From Shouchella clausii (GTDB lineage Bacteria; Bacillota; Bacilli; Bacillales; Bacillaceae_D), in NCBI RefSeq assembly GCF_002250115.1, contig NZ_CP019985.1:992001-1056000 (forward strand): DNA of 64,000 bases. Reading direction: 5' to 3'. This document shows positions 7,771-16,125 of this stretch, one piece after another; position 1 is the stretch's first letter; each line of letters opens with the position of its first letter. The translations under genes were made by a program, and so were the position numbers. The notes under the pieces are model-generated. The model worked only from the letters and a program-made list of their open reading frames with translations, had not been told where the DNA came from and searched no databases.

Positions 7771-8067
7771 CTAGCGGTTTGATATCGCTCTCGCAATAAC
7801 CTGCCAAACGACGACAATAATAGTGAATGCGATCACTAATCCTAAAATGAGATTGAATAGCGGCAACTCATACGGGGCAAACGTTTCAGAAAAAAATCTC
7901 TCAGGGAATAGACCCATGAAATTGGTAGCGACATTATCCTTTTCTCGTACATTAAGCTCCAAAGAAGAGCGATCGACAAGAAAAAGGACAATGGCTACGA
8001 CAATGGCTGGAAGAATGGCCCAAAACGTGCTTTTCAATAGCGAGTCGGCTTTTTTGTCTGTTGACAT
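7771..8067 (-). CDS. Small two-helix membrane protein upstream of LanKC
   Basis: A 98-residue protein starting at ATG 8067 behind AGGAGAGGTGG; a longer reading to 8133 lacks a ribosome site. Two hydrophobic stretches (STFWAILPAIVVAIVLFLV and LILGLVIAFTIIVVVW) flank a polar segment of about 45 residues rich in Asn, Glu and Phe (GLFPERFFSETFAPYELP), so it is probably a membrane protein with an external loop. I do not recognise a family. It lies 67 nt before the LanKC start on the same strand with no terminator between, and is preceded by a sigma-B-like promoter, so it may be the first gene of the lanthipeptide operon. A role in immunity or regulation is conjecture. Confidence 0.65.
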   Translation of the reverse strand: MSTDKKADSLLKSTFWAILPAIVVAIVLFLVDRSSLELNVREKDNVATNFMGLFPERFFSETFAPYELPLFNLILGLVIAFTIIVVVWQVIARAISNR

Positions 8068-8197
8068 CGTATCCACCTCTCCTAATTCAAGAAAAAATAA
8101 CACCATACTAGTCTCTACAAACAAAATATTCAAATATATAGGTGTTAAACTTTATTTTCCGATATTTTCACCTATTATTTATTCTGCCATAATCCCT

Positions 8198-8222
8198 TTA
8201 CCCACTCTAACAAGAAATAAAC
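8198..8222 (-). promoter_or_regulatory. Sigma-B-like promoter upstream of the lanthipeptide locus
   Basis: On the minus strand, GTTTAT (8217-8222), a 13-nt spacer and GGGTAA (8198-8203) match the sigma-B consensus GTTTAA-N12-15-GGGTAT. The pattern is the same in spacing and nearly in sequence as the one upstream of ectA. It would drive the small membrane protein and possibly LanKC. Confidence 0.5.
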
Positions 8223-8301
8223 CTCTTTTTGCAAAAATTTATTCGTTTTCTCCTTCCACTATGTATGTGGCAAAAAACAGCCTTTAATTTTGCGTAATAA
8301 A

Positions 8302-8334
8302 AAAGACAAATGGAAGCCTTGTTCCACTGTCTTT
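8302..8334 (-). terminator. Terminator after the sugar ABC operon
   Basis: AAAGACA/TGTCTTT with an inner TGGAA/TTCCA pair forms a two-part stem, followed on the minus strand by TTTTTTATTA. It lies downstream of the ATPase gene. Confidence 0.8.
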
Positions 8335-8414
8335 ATGATGCTTCCTTAAGCCATATTTCTTTTCATGTTTACTTTTACAAGCAAAGCGTAGTTCCAATCT
8401 TGTATGTTGTGCGT

Positions 8415-9479
8415 TTAGGCATGAACCGCCAATTGTTCATGCCGTTCATTAACGCTTACTTCAATCCGATTGCCAGCTTCATCAAAAAAGTGAAGATGCT
8501 CGGCTGGAATCGAGAGATCGACTTTTTGCCCAGTTGTATAAGATTCTGTCCCTGCTACGACTTGGATAGTGACGCCATTGATGGAGAGGTAATGGACATA
8601 GCGTGAACCAATGTACTCCCTGCGAACATATTCCCCGTGAAGGACACACGCTTCTGGCAGCTTCTTAAACATAATGTGCTCGGGCCTTACACCCATTTCT
8701 GCAACTCCCGGGATCATCGCCCTGTCAGCAAATGCATCGGCTGGCAGCATATTCATTGGCGGCGTGCCGATAAAAGTGGCGACAAATCGTGTTTTAGGTT
8801 TTTCGTAAATGTCTTCAGGCGTCCCAATTTGTTCGATAACGCCACCATTCATGACGGCGATCCGCTGTCCAATTGTCATTGCCTCTAATTGGTCGTGTGT
8901 GACATAGACCATCGTTTGTTTTAAGCGGTTATGAAGTTCAATTAAGTCATTGCGTGCGGACACACGCAAGAGCGCATCAAGATTGGACAACGGTTCATCC
9001 AACAGGAAAAACGGTGCTTGTTTGACGACCGCTCGGGCAAGGGCGACCCGTTGGCGTTGGCCACCTGACAGTTCGGCAGGTTTGCGCCCTAAATACGGCT
9101 TTAATTCGACCAGTCCGGCGGCATATTCAACTGCTTCGCGTATGTCTTGCTTTTTCTTTTTGCGAATCGTGAGCGAAAAAGCGATGTTATCAAACACGGT
9201 CATATGGGGATAAAGGGCATAGTTTTGGAAAACCATTGCCACATTGCGATCGGCAACATCAACCCCTGCCATCACTTGTCCGCCCATTAAAATCGTGCCT
9301 GACGTAGGTTGTTCCAGCCCCGCGATCAGTCGCAACAATGTCGACTTACCGCATCCAGAAGGACCAAGAAGCACAAGGCGTTCACCGCTGTTAATCATTA
9401 AATCCATTGGCGGAATGACATTTGTCTGCCCAAAGTTTTTCTCTACTTGTGTAAACACAATGCTTTTATCTTCTTTCAT
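8415..9479 (-). CDS. Sugar ABC transporter ATPase (MsmX/UgpC-like)
   Basis: A 354-residue ATP-hydrolysing subunit of the CUT1 carbohydrate importers. Walker A is GPSGCGKST, the Q-loop lies in VFQNYALYPHMTV, the signature is LSGGQRQR, Walker B is FFLLDEPLSNLD and the switch His is in VYVTHDQ. The C-terminal part (about 240-354) carries a TOBE-like regulatory domain (MGVRPEH). I took ATG 9479, preceded by AGGGGTGA, because an upstream extension to 9593 runs into the permease gene. It is the last gene of an operon of binding protein, isomerase, two permeases and ATPase. It might also energise the ATPase-less mannan importer at 32.3-35.6 kb, as MsmX serves several systems in Bacillus subtilis. 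Confidence 0.93.
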   Translation of the reverse strand: MKEDKSIVFTQVEKNFGQTNVIPPMDLMINSGERLVLLGPSGCGKSTLLRLIAGLEQPTSGTILMGGQVMAGVDVADRNVAMVFQNYALYPHMTVFDNIAFSLTIRKKKKQDIREAVEYAAGLVELKPYLGRKPAELSGGQRQRVALARAVVKQAPFFLLDEPLSNLDALLRVSARNDLIELHNRLKQTMVYVTHDQLEAMTIGQRIAVMNGGVIEQIGTPEDIYEKPKTRFVATFIGTPPMNMLPADAFADRAMIPGVAEMGVRPEHIMFKKLPEACVLHGEYVRREYIGSRYVHYLSINGVTIQVVAGTESYTTGQKVDLSIPAEHLHFFDEAGNRIEVSVNERHEQLAVHA

Positions 9480-9481
9480 CG

Positions 9482-10291
9482 CTACTTCACCCCTGTATGC
9501 AAAAAGCTGCTCATAATATGTCGCTGCAACAACAAATACACAGCGAGTGGCGGGACGGACGCCAGAAATGCAACAGCCATCATCGGCCCCCACGATGTGC
9601 CCCCTTCTGCACTTATAAATTCTTGCAAAGCGAGAGGCATCGTCATCAAGTCGTTGTCGTTAATCATTAGTAAAGGCCATAAATATTCGTTCCATGTCGT
9701 AATAAAAAAGAGAATACCTAAAGCAATCACCGATGGCTTAACCGACGGGAATAAAATTTTCCAAAGCCTGCGCCAATCCCCTGCCCCGTCCACGCGAGCA
9801 GACTCAATTAGGCTGGCAGGGACAGACCGAAACGATTGCCTTAACAGGAAAACGCCGATCCCATTTGCGATTTGCGGCAATATTAAACCGAAATAGGTGT
9901 TTACAAGCTCTAGATCACTTAAAAGAATATAGTTTGGCAGCATCGTCACTTGAATAGGGATGAAGATACTCGCAATGACCAAGTAAAAGCAAAACTCTCT
10001 TCCTCGGAATTGAAATTGAGTAAACCCGTAAGCAGCAAGGATGCTAGTGAACAGTTGTATCAATGTGACCACTGTTGCGACGAAGAAAGAGTTGCCCATA
10101 TAGCGTAAAATCGGGATCGACTCCCACACTTGGCTAAAATGGTCTAATGTAGGCGGAATCGGCAACAATTGCAAGCCGCCTGCAAACAACTGGCTTGTTT
10201 CAAGAAAAGCAGTTGCTGCCATCGTCAAAACCGGAAAAAAACTAAGTATCAGGCAAATCGCCAACAACAAATGCCATCCGTTAACTTTCAT
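9482..10291 (-). CDS. Sugar ABC permease, MalG-like
   Basis: A 269-residue inner-membrane permease of the CUT1 family with about six transmembrane helices. The ATPase-docking EAA loop is ESARVDGAGDWRRLWKILFP, and the region IFIPIQVTMLPNYILL precedes it, as in MalG/LacG. Start ATG 10291 has GGAGGG 6 nt upstream. It overlaps the preceding permease by 11 nt and ends 2 nt before the ATPase start, so the three are translationally linked. The substrate is not identifiable from the permease. Confidence 0.9.
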   Translation of the reverse strand: MKVNGWHLLLAICLILSFFPVLTMAATAFLETSQLFAGGLQLLPIPPTLDHFSQVWESIPILRYMGNSFFVATVVTLIQLFTSILAAYGFTQFQFRGREFCFYLVIASIFIPIQVTMLPNYILLSDLELVNTYFGLILPQIANGIGVFLLRQSFRSVPASLIESARVDGAGDWRRLWKILFPSVKPSVIALGILFFITTWNEYLWPLLMINDNDLMTMPLALQEFISAEGGTSWGPMMAVAFLASVPPLAVYLLLQRHIMSSFLHTGVK

Positions 10292-11183
10292 AATGGACCC
10301 TCCGATCAAGCACTTTAGCCTGAAGCAAAATGATCAGAACAAAAAACAAAAACGTTAACACAGCAGTTGCTGACCCAAGTCCTGTGCGAAAGAACTGGAA
10401 CCCATACTGATACGTTAGAAACACCAAATTGCTTGTTGATTGGTCTGGGCCACCATTGGTTAGCATTTGAATCGGCACAAAAGCAAATTGGATGCCCATT
10501 ACTGTCGTTAACACAAAAACGAACAAAATCGTTGGGCCTGTAAGCGGAAAAACAATCCGGCGCAACATGCCAAGCTTGCTTTTCATTCCTTCTACACGGG
10601 CCGATTCCTTCACTTCTTCAGGGACACTTAAGATTCCAGCAAGCAACACAATAAAATGATAGCCAAACGTATTCCAGGCAACGACAAGCGTAATCGCAAA
10701 CAGTGCCCAATTTGCATCATTTAGCCAGTTGACATCGGGAAGTTGAAAGAAACGGAGGATTTCATTCACTGAGCCAATCAATGGATTGTATAACCATAAG
10801 AAGATGACAGACGCAACAGCAAGAGACAGTACGTGTGGTACAAAGAGAGCACCACGATAAAAATGTTGCCACCGTCCTGAAACTTGCGTGACTCCGTAGG
10901 CGGTCATGTAAGGAACGAACAAGATTAGAACGAGCAGCATGCCCATGTACCATAACGTATTCGCTGCAGCGTTTAAAAACTCGCGATTTGAAAACAATTC
11001 GACGTAATTGTCTAAACCGAGCCATGTTTTGGTTGGGCTAACCATATTCCATTCTAAAAAGCTCCAATAAATTGAGCGAACTAGAGGAACGAAAATAAAA
11101 AGAACAATTGGCAGCATTGCAGGAGCAATAAACAAAAGCGGCTTTATCCGCTGCAGCCAACCACTTGCTGGTTTAATCTTCAT
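10281..11183 (-). CDS. Sugar ABC permease, MalF-like
   Basis: A 300-residue CUT1 permease with six predicted membrane helices. The family features include PLVRSIYWSFLEWNM near the N-terminus, the EAA loop ESARVEGMKSKLGMLRRIVFP, and GGPDQSTSNLVFLTYQYGF near the C-terminus. It overlaps the isomerase-like gene upstream by 4 nt (ATGA type) and the next permease by 11 nt. It pairs with the 9482-10291 product to form the translocation channel. Confidence 0.9.
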   Translation of the reverse strand: MKIKPASGWLQRIKPLLFIAPAMLPIVLFIFVPLVRSIYWSFLEWNMVSPTKTWLGLDNYVELFSNREFLNAAANTLWYMGMLLVLILFVPYMTAYGVTQVSGRWQHFYRGALFVPHVLSLAVASVIFLWLYNPLIGSVNEILRFFQLPDVNWLNDANWALFAITLVVAWNTFGYHFIVLLAGILSVPEEVKESARVEGMKSKLGMLRRIVFPLTGPTILFVFVLTTVMGIQFAFVPIQMLTNGGPDQSTSNLVFLTYQYGFQFFRTGLGSATAVLTFLFFVLIILLQAKVLDRRVHYES

Positions 11184-11977
11184 ACGTTTATCTTCCCAAC
11201 CACTTTTCCTGCTTGTAAAAGCTCGTTGCCGTGGCGCTTCAACACTTCTAGTGAAGTTGACTCGTCATACTCCAAGATCAATCGCAGAGAGTGCGTTTGC
11301 TCGCCAATGGCCTGCCAAATCTCATTCCAGCGTGTCACCCCTGCTCCAATTGGTAAATGCAAGTCGTTTTCGCCGTCATTATCATGCAAATGAAGAGCAG
11401 ACAGCCTTGTCCCTAGCGCTTCAATCACATTTGCTATATGCCAATTGTTAATTGTGGCATGGCCAACATCAAGCAATGCTTGAATCGTCGGAATTTCCTC
11501 GAACAATTGGACAAATTCCCGTTCATCAAACAGCATCTTATCGTGAAAACCGACATTTTCAACCAATAGCATGATGCCCTTTTGTTCAGCGATATCACCG
11601 AGCTGTTTTATGAAGTGCTTCGATAAAGCTTGTGCTTCTTCTCGATGAAACAAAGGCATGTTGTATAGATGAGTGTGGAGCACAGCATGGCTTGCAAATG
11701 TAGAAGCCCATTCTAAATACATACGGTACGCTTCAAATGAATAGGCCGCATATTGAGGGAACTGGACAGAGGCCAAGTTTAATTCCCAAATTGGCAAGTG
11801 GACGCCAATGTCTCCTGCAAAGGAAGCAAACCGCTCTTTCTCCTGAGTCCAATCGGTATCGCCATGCCAATGGGGGCCATCTGTCGAGATTTCAATTCCG
11901 CCCTCCCAATCCTGTAAAAAAGCTGGGGCCTCGTCAATTTTTTTCATAAAAGGAAGCAAGTTGATATATACACTCAT
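11180..11977 (-). CDS. Sugar phosphate isomerase/epimerase-like TIM-barrel protein
   Basis: A 265-residue protein of the xylose isomerase-like / AP-endonuclease 2 superfamily. These are metal-dependent TIM barrels acting on sugars or inositols. Metal-site elements are visible: GIEISTDG at strand 2, LLVENVGF (Glu ligand), LLDVGHATI (Asp and His ligands), LHLHDNDG and LILEYD. ATG 11977 has GAGAGGCGG upstream. It lies inside the ABC operon between the binding protein and the first permease, so it probably processes the imported sugar. Which sugar is unknown; inositol- or tagatose-type substrates are options. Confidence 0.85.
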   Translation of the reverse strand: MSVYINLLPFMKKIDEAPAFLQDWEGGIEISTDGPHWHGDTDWTQEKERFASFAGDIGVHLPIWELNLASVQFPQYAAYSFEAYRMYLEWASTFASHAVLHTHLYNMPLFHREEAQALSKHFIKQLGDIAEQKGIMLLVENVGFHDKMLFDEREFVQLFEEIPTIQALLDVGHATINNWHIANVIEALGTRLSALHLHDNDGENDLHLPIGAGVTRWNEIWQAIGEQTHSLRLILEYDESTSLEVLKRHGNELLQAGKVVGKINV

Positions 11978-11995
11978 TGCATGTCCGCCTCTCGC

Positions 11996-13294
11996 TTATT
12001 GGATATATCCATTGATTTTTGATTCTGTTTCTTTCAAAACCGATTCCGCATCGCCACCGTCAAAAATTTGGTCCCTTGCATCTAAAATTGCTTGCTCTGC
12101 CTGCAAACCATTTGCACCTGGAAAGTTGATCCAAGGGACAATCGATTCCATTTGCCGATTAGCGGTTTGCATGATCGGATTTTCTTCAAAAAAAGGACCT
12201 AACGTATCTGGATCTTCTGCCAGTCCCGTGATCGGCGGCAAATAACCAGTCCCTTCAACCCAAATTTTCATTGCTTCTGGGCTCGATAAATACTTCATAA
12301 ATTCCCACGCCGCTGCCTGTTTCTCTGGATCTTGTGAAAATGAGAACAGCGCATTCCCACCAGCAGCCACTTGGCGCTCTTTATCCCCAAAGGTTGGAAT
12401 TTCCACTGAACGCAAATCAAAGTTGCTTTGTTCTTCAATTGCAGCCCGGCGGCCTACGGTTGTCATCATCATCCCGACTTTTCCTGTTGCAAATGCCTGT
12501 ATGCCTTCTTCCCACGTCACATGAAGGGCATGTTGATCTTCAATCATGCGTCCAAGCATATCAAACACTTCCACACTTTCCGGGGAACCAATGGTTGATA
12601 CAACTTCGTCGCCACTAAAATCGAGGAAATCCCCGCCATTTGAACGAACAAGCGAATACTCCGCCCAGCTATCTGGCGGCTGTTGAACATAGAGTCCGTA
12701 CTCCCCTGTATTTTCCTTTACCATCTTGGCCATTTCCTGCATTTCATCCCATGTTTGCGGAAGCTCGTCTACATTCCAGCCAGCTTCTTTTAGCAAATCT
12801 GCATTGACGTACATAATTGGATTGCTTAAGGCATAAGGCAATCCAGCCAAAGTTTCTTTATCGTTGGAATACCCAAGCGCTTTAATATTGTCGAGATAAG
12901 ATTGATTTAAAAACGCTTCCCCCTCTTCATCATTAGCCGCTAGTTCGGACACAGGGACATAGGGCACGTTTTGGTCGACATAAGCTATGTAGTTGTAGCC
13001 AATTTGCGCGACATCTGGTGGATTGCCTCCACTTAGCGCCGCCTGGGCATTTTGCAACAGCCCTTGATAATTTCCAGGCTGAAAAGATTCCTTTACTTCA
13101 ATTCGGTCCTGGGAAGCATTAAACTGTTCGACCAGCTCTTTAATCGCTTTGCCACCCCAGTCTTCGTTGTTTACATGCCAATACTCAATCGTGACTTTCT
13201 CTTCACTCGTTGCTGCACCTTCCGTGCCTCCACAAGCTGCTAAAACAGTGACCGTGCCTAGTGTCGATAACAAGGCTGCATGTTTCTTCCACAC
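11996..13294 (-). CDS. Sugar ABC binding lipoprotein
   Basis: A 432-residue extracytoplasmic solute-binding protein of family 1. It has a lipoprotein signal (WKKHAALLSTLGTVTVLAAC, lipobox LAAC) and then the typical core: IEYWHVNNEDWGGKAIKELV, NPPDVAQIGYNYI, GLPYALSNPIMYVN, KVGMMMTTVGRR and EFMKYLSSPEAM. The GTG start at 13294 is supported by AAGGGGTGGAG upstream. It is the first gene of the operon and lies downstream of the ectC terminator. An AAACGTTT-centred repeat upstream could be a LacI-family operator. The ligand is presumably a sugar or oligosaccharide. Confidence 0.93.
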   Translation of the reverse strand: MWKKHAALLSTLGTVTVLAACGGTEGAATSEEKVTIEYWHVNNEDWGGKAIKELVEQFNASQDRIEVKESFQPGNYQGLLQNAQAALSGGNPPDVAQIGYNYIAYVDQNVPYVPVSELAANDEEGEAFLNQSYLDNIKALGYSNDKETLAGLPYALSNPIMYVNADLLKEAGWNVDELPQTWDEMQEMAKMVKENTGEYGLYVQQPPDSWAEYSLVRSNGGDFLDFSGDEVVSTIGSPESVEVFDMLGRMIEDQHALHVTWEEGIQAFATGKVGMMMTTVGRRAAIEEQSNFDLRSVEIPTFGDKERQVAAGGNALFSFSQDPEKQAAAWEFMKYLSSPEAMKIWVEGTGYLPPITGLAEDPDTLGPFFEENPIMQTANRQMESIVPWINFPGANGLQAEQAILDARDQIFDGGDAESVLKETESKINGYIQ

Positions 13295-13370
13295 AGTCTC
13301 TCCACCCCTTTGTTGGTTAAATACATGTCCAGTATAAAGAGAGGCTATTAATTCCTAATGAGAGATAAGC

Positions 13371-13400
13371 AAATATTTTGTAAAACGTTTGTAAAGGAAG
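13371..13400. promoter_or_regulatory. Possible LacI-family operator before the ABC operon
   Basis: TTTACAAACGTTTTACAA (minus strand) is an imperfect palindrome centred on AAACGTTT, 80-100 bp upstream of the binding-protein start. It matches a cre box at only 11 of 14 positions. A specific LacI-family repressor or CcpA could bind; no cognate regulator is adjacent. Confidence 0.3.
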
Positions 13401-13412
13401 CAAATAAAAAAA

Positions 13413-13436
13413 GACAAAGAGCCACTGCCCTTTGTC
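13413..13436 (-). terminator. Terminator after ectC
   Basis: GACAAAG/CTTTGTC stem with a short loop, followed on the minus strand by TTTTTTTATT. It closes the ectABC operon. Confidence 0.8.
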
Positions 13437-13455
13437 GATTTCAATCTTTGCCCTG

Positions 13456-13860
13456 CTATGAGTTTAGAGGCTTCATATGTTCCGGAAGAGGATAGGCACC
13501 GTCTTCGTCATGGACTTCTTCGCCTGTAACGGGTGGATTAAACACACAGACCATGCGCATATCGGTCTTCGCCCGCAGTAAGTGCTCATCATTTTTGTCG
13601 AGCACATAACATTCGTATTGCTTGACTGGCCATACTTTGCCATCTTTTACCGTCTCCACTTCGCCTTCCCCTTCAATCACGTAAACAGATTCAAGATGGT
13701 ATTTGTACCAAAGATGCGTTTCTGTGCCAGCTTTAATTTGCGTGTCATGCAAAGAATAACCCATACCGTCTGACTCGACAACAATGCGCTGGCTCCGCCA
13801 ATTGCCACCGTCTACATCCCGGTTCGTGCCAATAATGTCTGCCAGTTTAACTACTTTCAT
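13456..13860 (-). CDS. ectC: L-ectoine synthase
   Basis: A 134-residue cupin enzyme that cyclises N-gamma-acetyl-diaminobutyrate to ectoine, the compatible solute. The sequence is a complete, typical Ect[19 protein letters not shown] at the start, GMGYSLHDT, then [19 protein letters not shown], ending in [18 protein letters not shown]. Length is normal. GGAGGAG precedes the ATG. It is the last of ectABC, 36 nt after ectB, and is closed by a terminator. No hydroxylase (ectD) or aspartokinase gene follows, so the locus makes ectoine but not 5-hydroxyectoine. Confidence 0.97.
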   Translation of the reverse strand: MKVVKLADIIGTNRDVDGGNWRSQRIVVESDGMGYSLHDTQIKAGTETHLWYKYHLESVYVIEGEGEVETVKDGKVWPVKQYECYVLDKNDEHLLRAKTDMRMVCVFNPPVTGEEVHDEDGAYPLPEHMKPLNS

Positions 13861-13896
13861 TTTCTCTCCTCCAATGATTAAGTAACTAATGCTTGT

Positions 13897-15177
13897 TTAA
13901 GTTGTGACAGGCTCTTTTACGCCAAGGACAGCGCGTACGCTTTCTTCTATAATGGCAAAGCCTCTTTCTAAGTCCTCATCTGAAATCGTGAGCGGCGGGA
14001 ACAGCTTAAAGACTTCATCTTCTGGTCCGGCCGTTTCCATGATTAGGCCGCGCTTAAATGCTTCAGCCGCTATTTTTCCAGCTAGGCCGTCTACTTTTGA
14101 ACCGATTCCAGCCATAAAGCCCCTTCCTTTTACACAACCATTCATTTCTGGATATGAATCGACGAGCTTCGTTAAAAAGGCATGGATTTTCTTTGACTTG
14201 TCTTTAATCGCTTGTTCAAACGATGGGTCTTCCCAGTAGGACAATGCTGCCGTTGCTGTAATAAAGGCATGGTTGTTTCCACGGAATGTGCCATTATGCT
14301 CGCCTGGAGCCCAAATATCAAGTTCAGGTTTGAAAAGAGTGAGTGCTAATGGCAATCCATATCCGCCAATTGATTTAGACAGGCAGACAATGTCAGGCGT
14401 AATGCCTGCTTCCTCAAAGCTAAAAAACGTTCCTGTGCGTCCAATCCCCGCTTGGACATCATCGATAATCATTAAAATGTCGTATTTCTTGCAAATGCGC
14501 TCTAATTGCTGTAACCATTCCATACGTGCGGCATTAATGCCGCCCTCTCCTTGAACAGTTTCGAGAATGACGGCCGCCGGAATGTCTACTCCAGAGCCGT
14601 TGTCACGTAAAAACTGTTCGAGATAGCGAAGTGTATCGACTTCTTCATCTCCAAATTTGTCATACGGCATCGTTACAACATTAGTCAAAGGGATGCCTGC
14701 CCCTTTTCGTTTAGAAGCATTCCCTGTTACCGAAAGCGACCCAATTGTCATCCCGTGGAAGCCATTTGTAAAGCTGATGATTTCTGTTCTCCCTGTCACC
14801 TTGCGAGCCAGCTTCAAGGCTGATTCAACTGTATTTGTGCCTGTTGGACCAGGAAACATCACTTTGTAATTGAGCTTTCGTGGCTTTAAAATTACTTCGT
14901 TCAATTTTTTTAGAAATGCTGCTTTTGGCTTTGTGGCCATATCGAGTGAATGGGTGATTCCGTCATCGGCAATATAATCGATAAGAGCACGCTTCATTTT
15001 TTCATCATTGTGGCCGTAATTGAGCGCCCCTGCCCCAGAAAAAAAGTCGATGTATTCCGTTCCGTCCTCATCCCACATTTTCCAGCCTTTTGCCTTCGTG
15101 AAAACAGCCGGGAAGCTGCGGCAGTAACTACGCACTTTTGATTCCAATTCATTGAAAATGCTCATTGTTTCATTCAC
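13897..15177 (-). CDS. ectB: L-2,4-diaminobutyrate-2-oxoglutarate aminotransferase
   Basis: A PLP-dependent class III aminotransferase of about 426 residues that makes L-2,4-diaminobutyrate from aspartate semialdehyde with glutamate as amino donor. Visible features: [20 protein letters not shown] (EctB signature start), [31 protein letters not shown] (PLP pyridine-binding Asp) and CLSKSIGG (PLP Schiff-base Lys). The GTG at 15177 was chosen because AAGGAGG sits 11 nt upstream and the length then matches the family; an earlier TTG at 15210 has no site. It lies 29 nt after ectA. Confidence 0.96.
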   Translation of the reverse strand: MNETMSIFNELESKVRSYCRSFPAVFTKAKGWKMWDEDGTEYIDFFSGAGALNYGHNDEKMKRALIDYIADDGITHSLDMATKPKAAFLKKLNEVILKPRKLNYKVMFPGPTGTNTVESALKLARKVTGRTEIISFTNGFHGMTIGSLSVTGNASKRKGAGIPLTNVVTMPYDKFGDEEVDTLRYLEQFLRDNGSGVDIPAAVILETVQGEGGINAARMEWLQQLERICKKYDILMIIDDVQAGIGRTGTFFSFEEAGITPDIVCLSKSIGGYGLPLALTLFKPELDIWAPGEHNGTFRGNNHAFITATAALSYWEDPSFEQAIKDKSKKIHAFLTKLVDSYPEMNGCVKGRGFMAGIGSKVDGLAGKIAAEAFKRGLIMETAGPEDEVFKLFPPLTISDEDLERGFAIIEESVRAVLGVKEPVTT

Positions 15178-15206
15178 TGTCAGTTGTTCCTCCTTCATTT
15201 TTTCGT

Positions 15207-15701
15207 TCAAGAACGAAGTGGTCCAATGCGAAACGTGTTTTCTTGTTCATGGCTTTCTCCAGGAAATAAATGTTCCGAAAAACAACTAGACACTTGGCAG
15301 TCTGTTTGATGGATTCGGGCTAATTTCCTGAATAACGCTTGCGAAGCTTTGTTTGAAGGCGTTACCGTTGCTTCCACGTAACGGATATCCTTGCATGCCT
15401 CTCGCTCAATCAGCTTATTGATCAAGTCAAGGCCGAGCCCTCGCCCCCGTTGGGACGCTGCTACCCCGATTTGCCAAATAAACAACGTATCTTGCTGTTT
15501 AGGAGGAATAAAAGCGGTAATAAATCCTACTACTTCATCGCCGTCTTTTGCCACAATACATGTATCGTCAAAATATTCGCACATCATAATGTACTTGTAG
15601 GACGAGTTTGTATCGAGCGAAGACGATTTCGCCAGTTGCCACATTGCCGCGCCATCTTCCACGGTTGGCTTTGTTAACGTTAGTACTGGTGTCTGGACCA
15701 T
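15207..15701 (-). CDS. ectA: L-2,4-diaminobutyrate N-gamma-acetyltransferase
   Basis: A 164-residue GNAT-fold enzyme that acetylates diaminobutyrate with acetyl-CoA, the second step of ectoine synthesis. The CoA-binding motif A is visible as [17 protein letters not shown], and [20 protein letters not shown] is an EctA signature. ATG 15701 has AAGGAGG 6 nt upstream; the reading to 15743 has no site. It is the first gene of ectABC. The promoter region has a good sigma-B-type signature, which fits general-stress or osmotic induction. Confidence 0.96.
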   Translation of the reverse strand: MVQTPVLTLTKPTVEDGAAMWQLAKSSSLDTNSSYKYIMMCEYFDDTCIVAKDGDEVVGFITAFIPPKQQDTLFIWQIGVAASQRGRGLGLDLINKLIEREACKDIRYVEATVTPSNKASQALFRKLARIHQTDCQVSSCFSEHLFPGESHEQENTFRIGPLRS

Positions 15702-15750
15702 AACAGCCTCCTTTTCGTTTATCATTTCGTTTTTGCCAGACACTGTTTCC

Positions 15751-15775
15751 TTACCCGTCTCTCATCATTCTAAAC
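15751..15775 (-). promoter_or_regulatory. Sigma-B-like promoter of ectABC
   Basis: On the minus strand, GTTTAG (15770-15775), 13 nt and GGGTAA (15751-15756) match the sigma-B consensus GTTTAA-N12-15-GGGTAT with one mismatch per element. It lies about 50 bp upstream of ectA. No convincing sigma-A promoter stands out beside it. Confidence 0.6.
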
Positions 15776-15994
15776 GTTCCTTTTTGAAAAATTTATAAAA
15801 GAACGTAGGCAACTTTCTTTGCCTTCTATAATGATAGGGGGGCGTGGCAGCAAATGCAAACGCTTAATCGTTGGATATAATTGGATTGATGTGGCTGAGT
15901 CGTGCTAAGTCGAGCAGAGAGTAGGCTCCTTTTCATATCCTCCTTAAAAGTCACGTTTCCTTCGATATTCGCCTTTTGCTTATGAAAAACAAAG

Positions 15995-16014
15995 AAGGAG
16001 GGTTCCCCCTCCTT
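15995..16014 (-). terminator. Terminator after the Pro/Gly-rich protein gene
   Basis: AAGGAGGG-GGAA-CCCTCCTT forms an 8-bp stem, followed on the minus strand by CTTTGTTTTTC. It lies about 110 bp downstream of the 16126-16533 gene. Confidence 0.7.
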
Positions 16015-16125
16015 TCAGCTGTCGTCAAGGGCTCGCATACGTTGTCGTTTGGCTGGACTATGCTAATTAACCCCCGACCTATTCCTATTTTTTCTCGTCT
16101 ACGTTTTAAATCAGTCTGATGACTG

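Noticed and set aside
7823-8287. Plus-strand 154-residue open frame
   Set aside because: It lies opposite the small membrane protein gene and its promoter; no family features and no good ribosome site.
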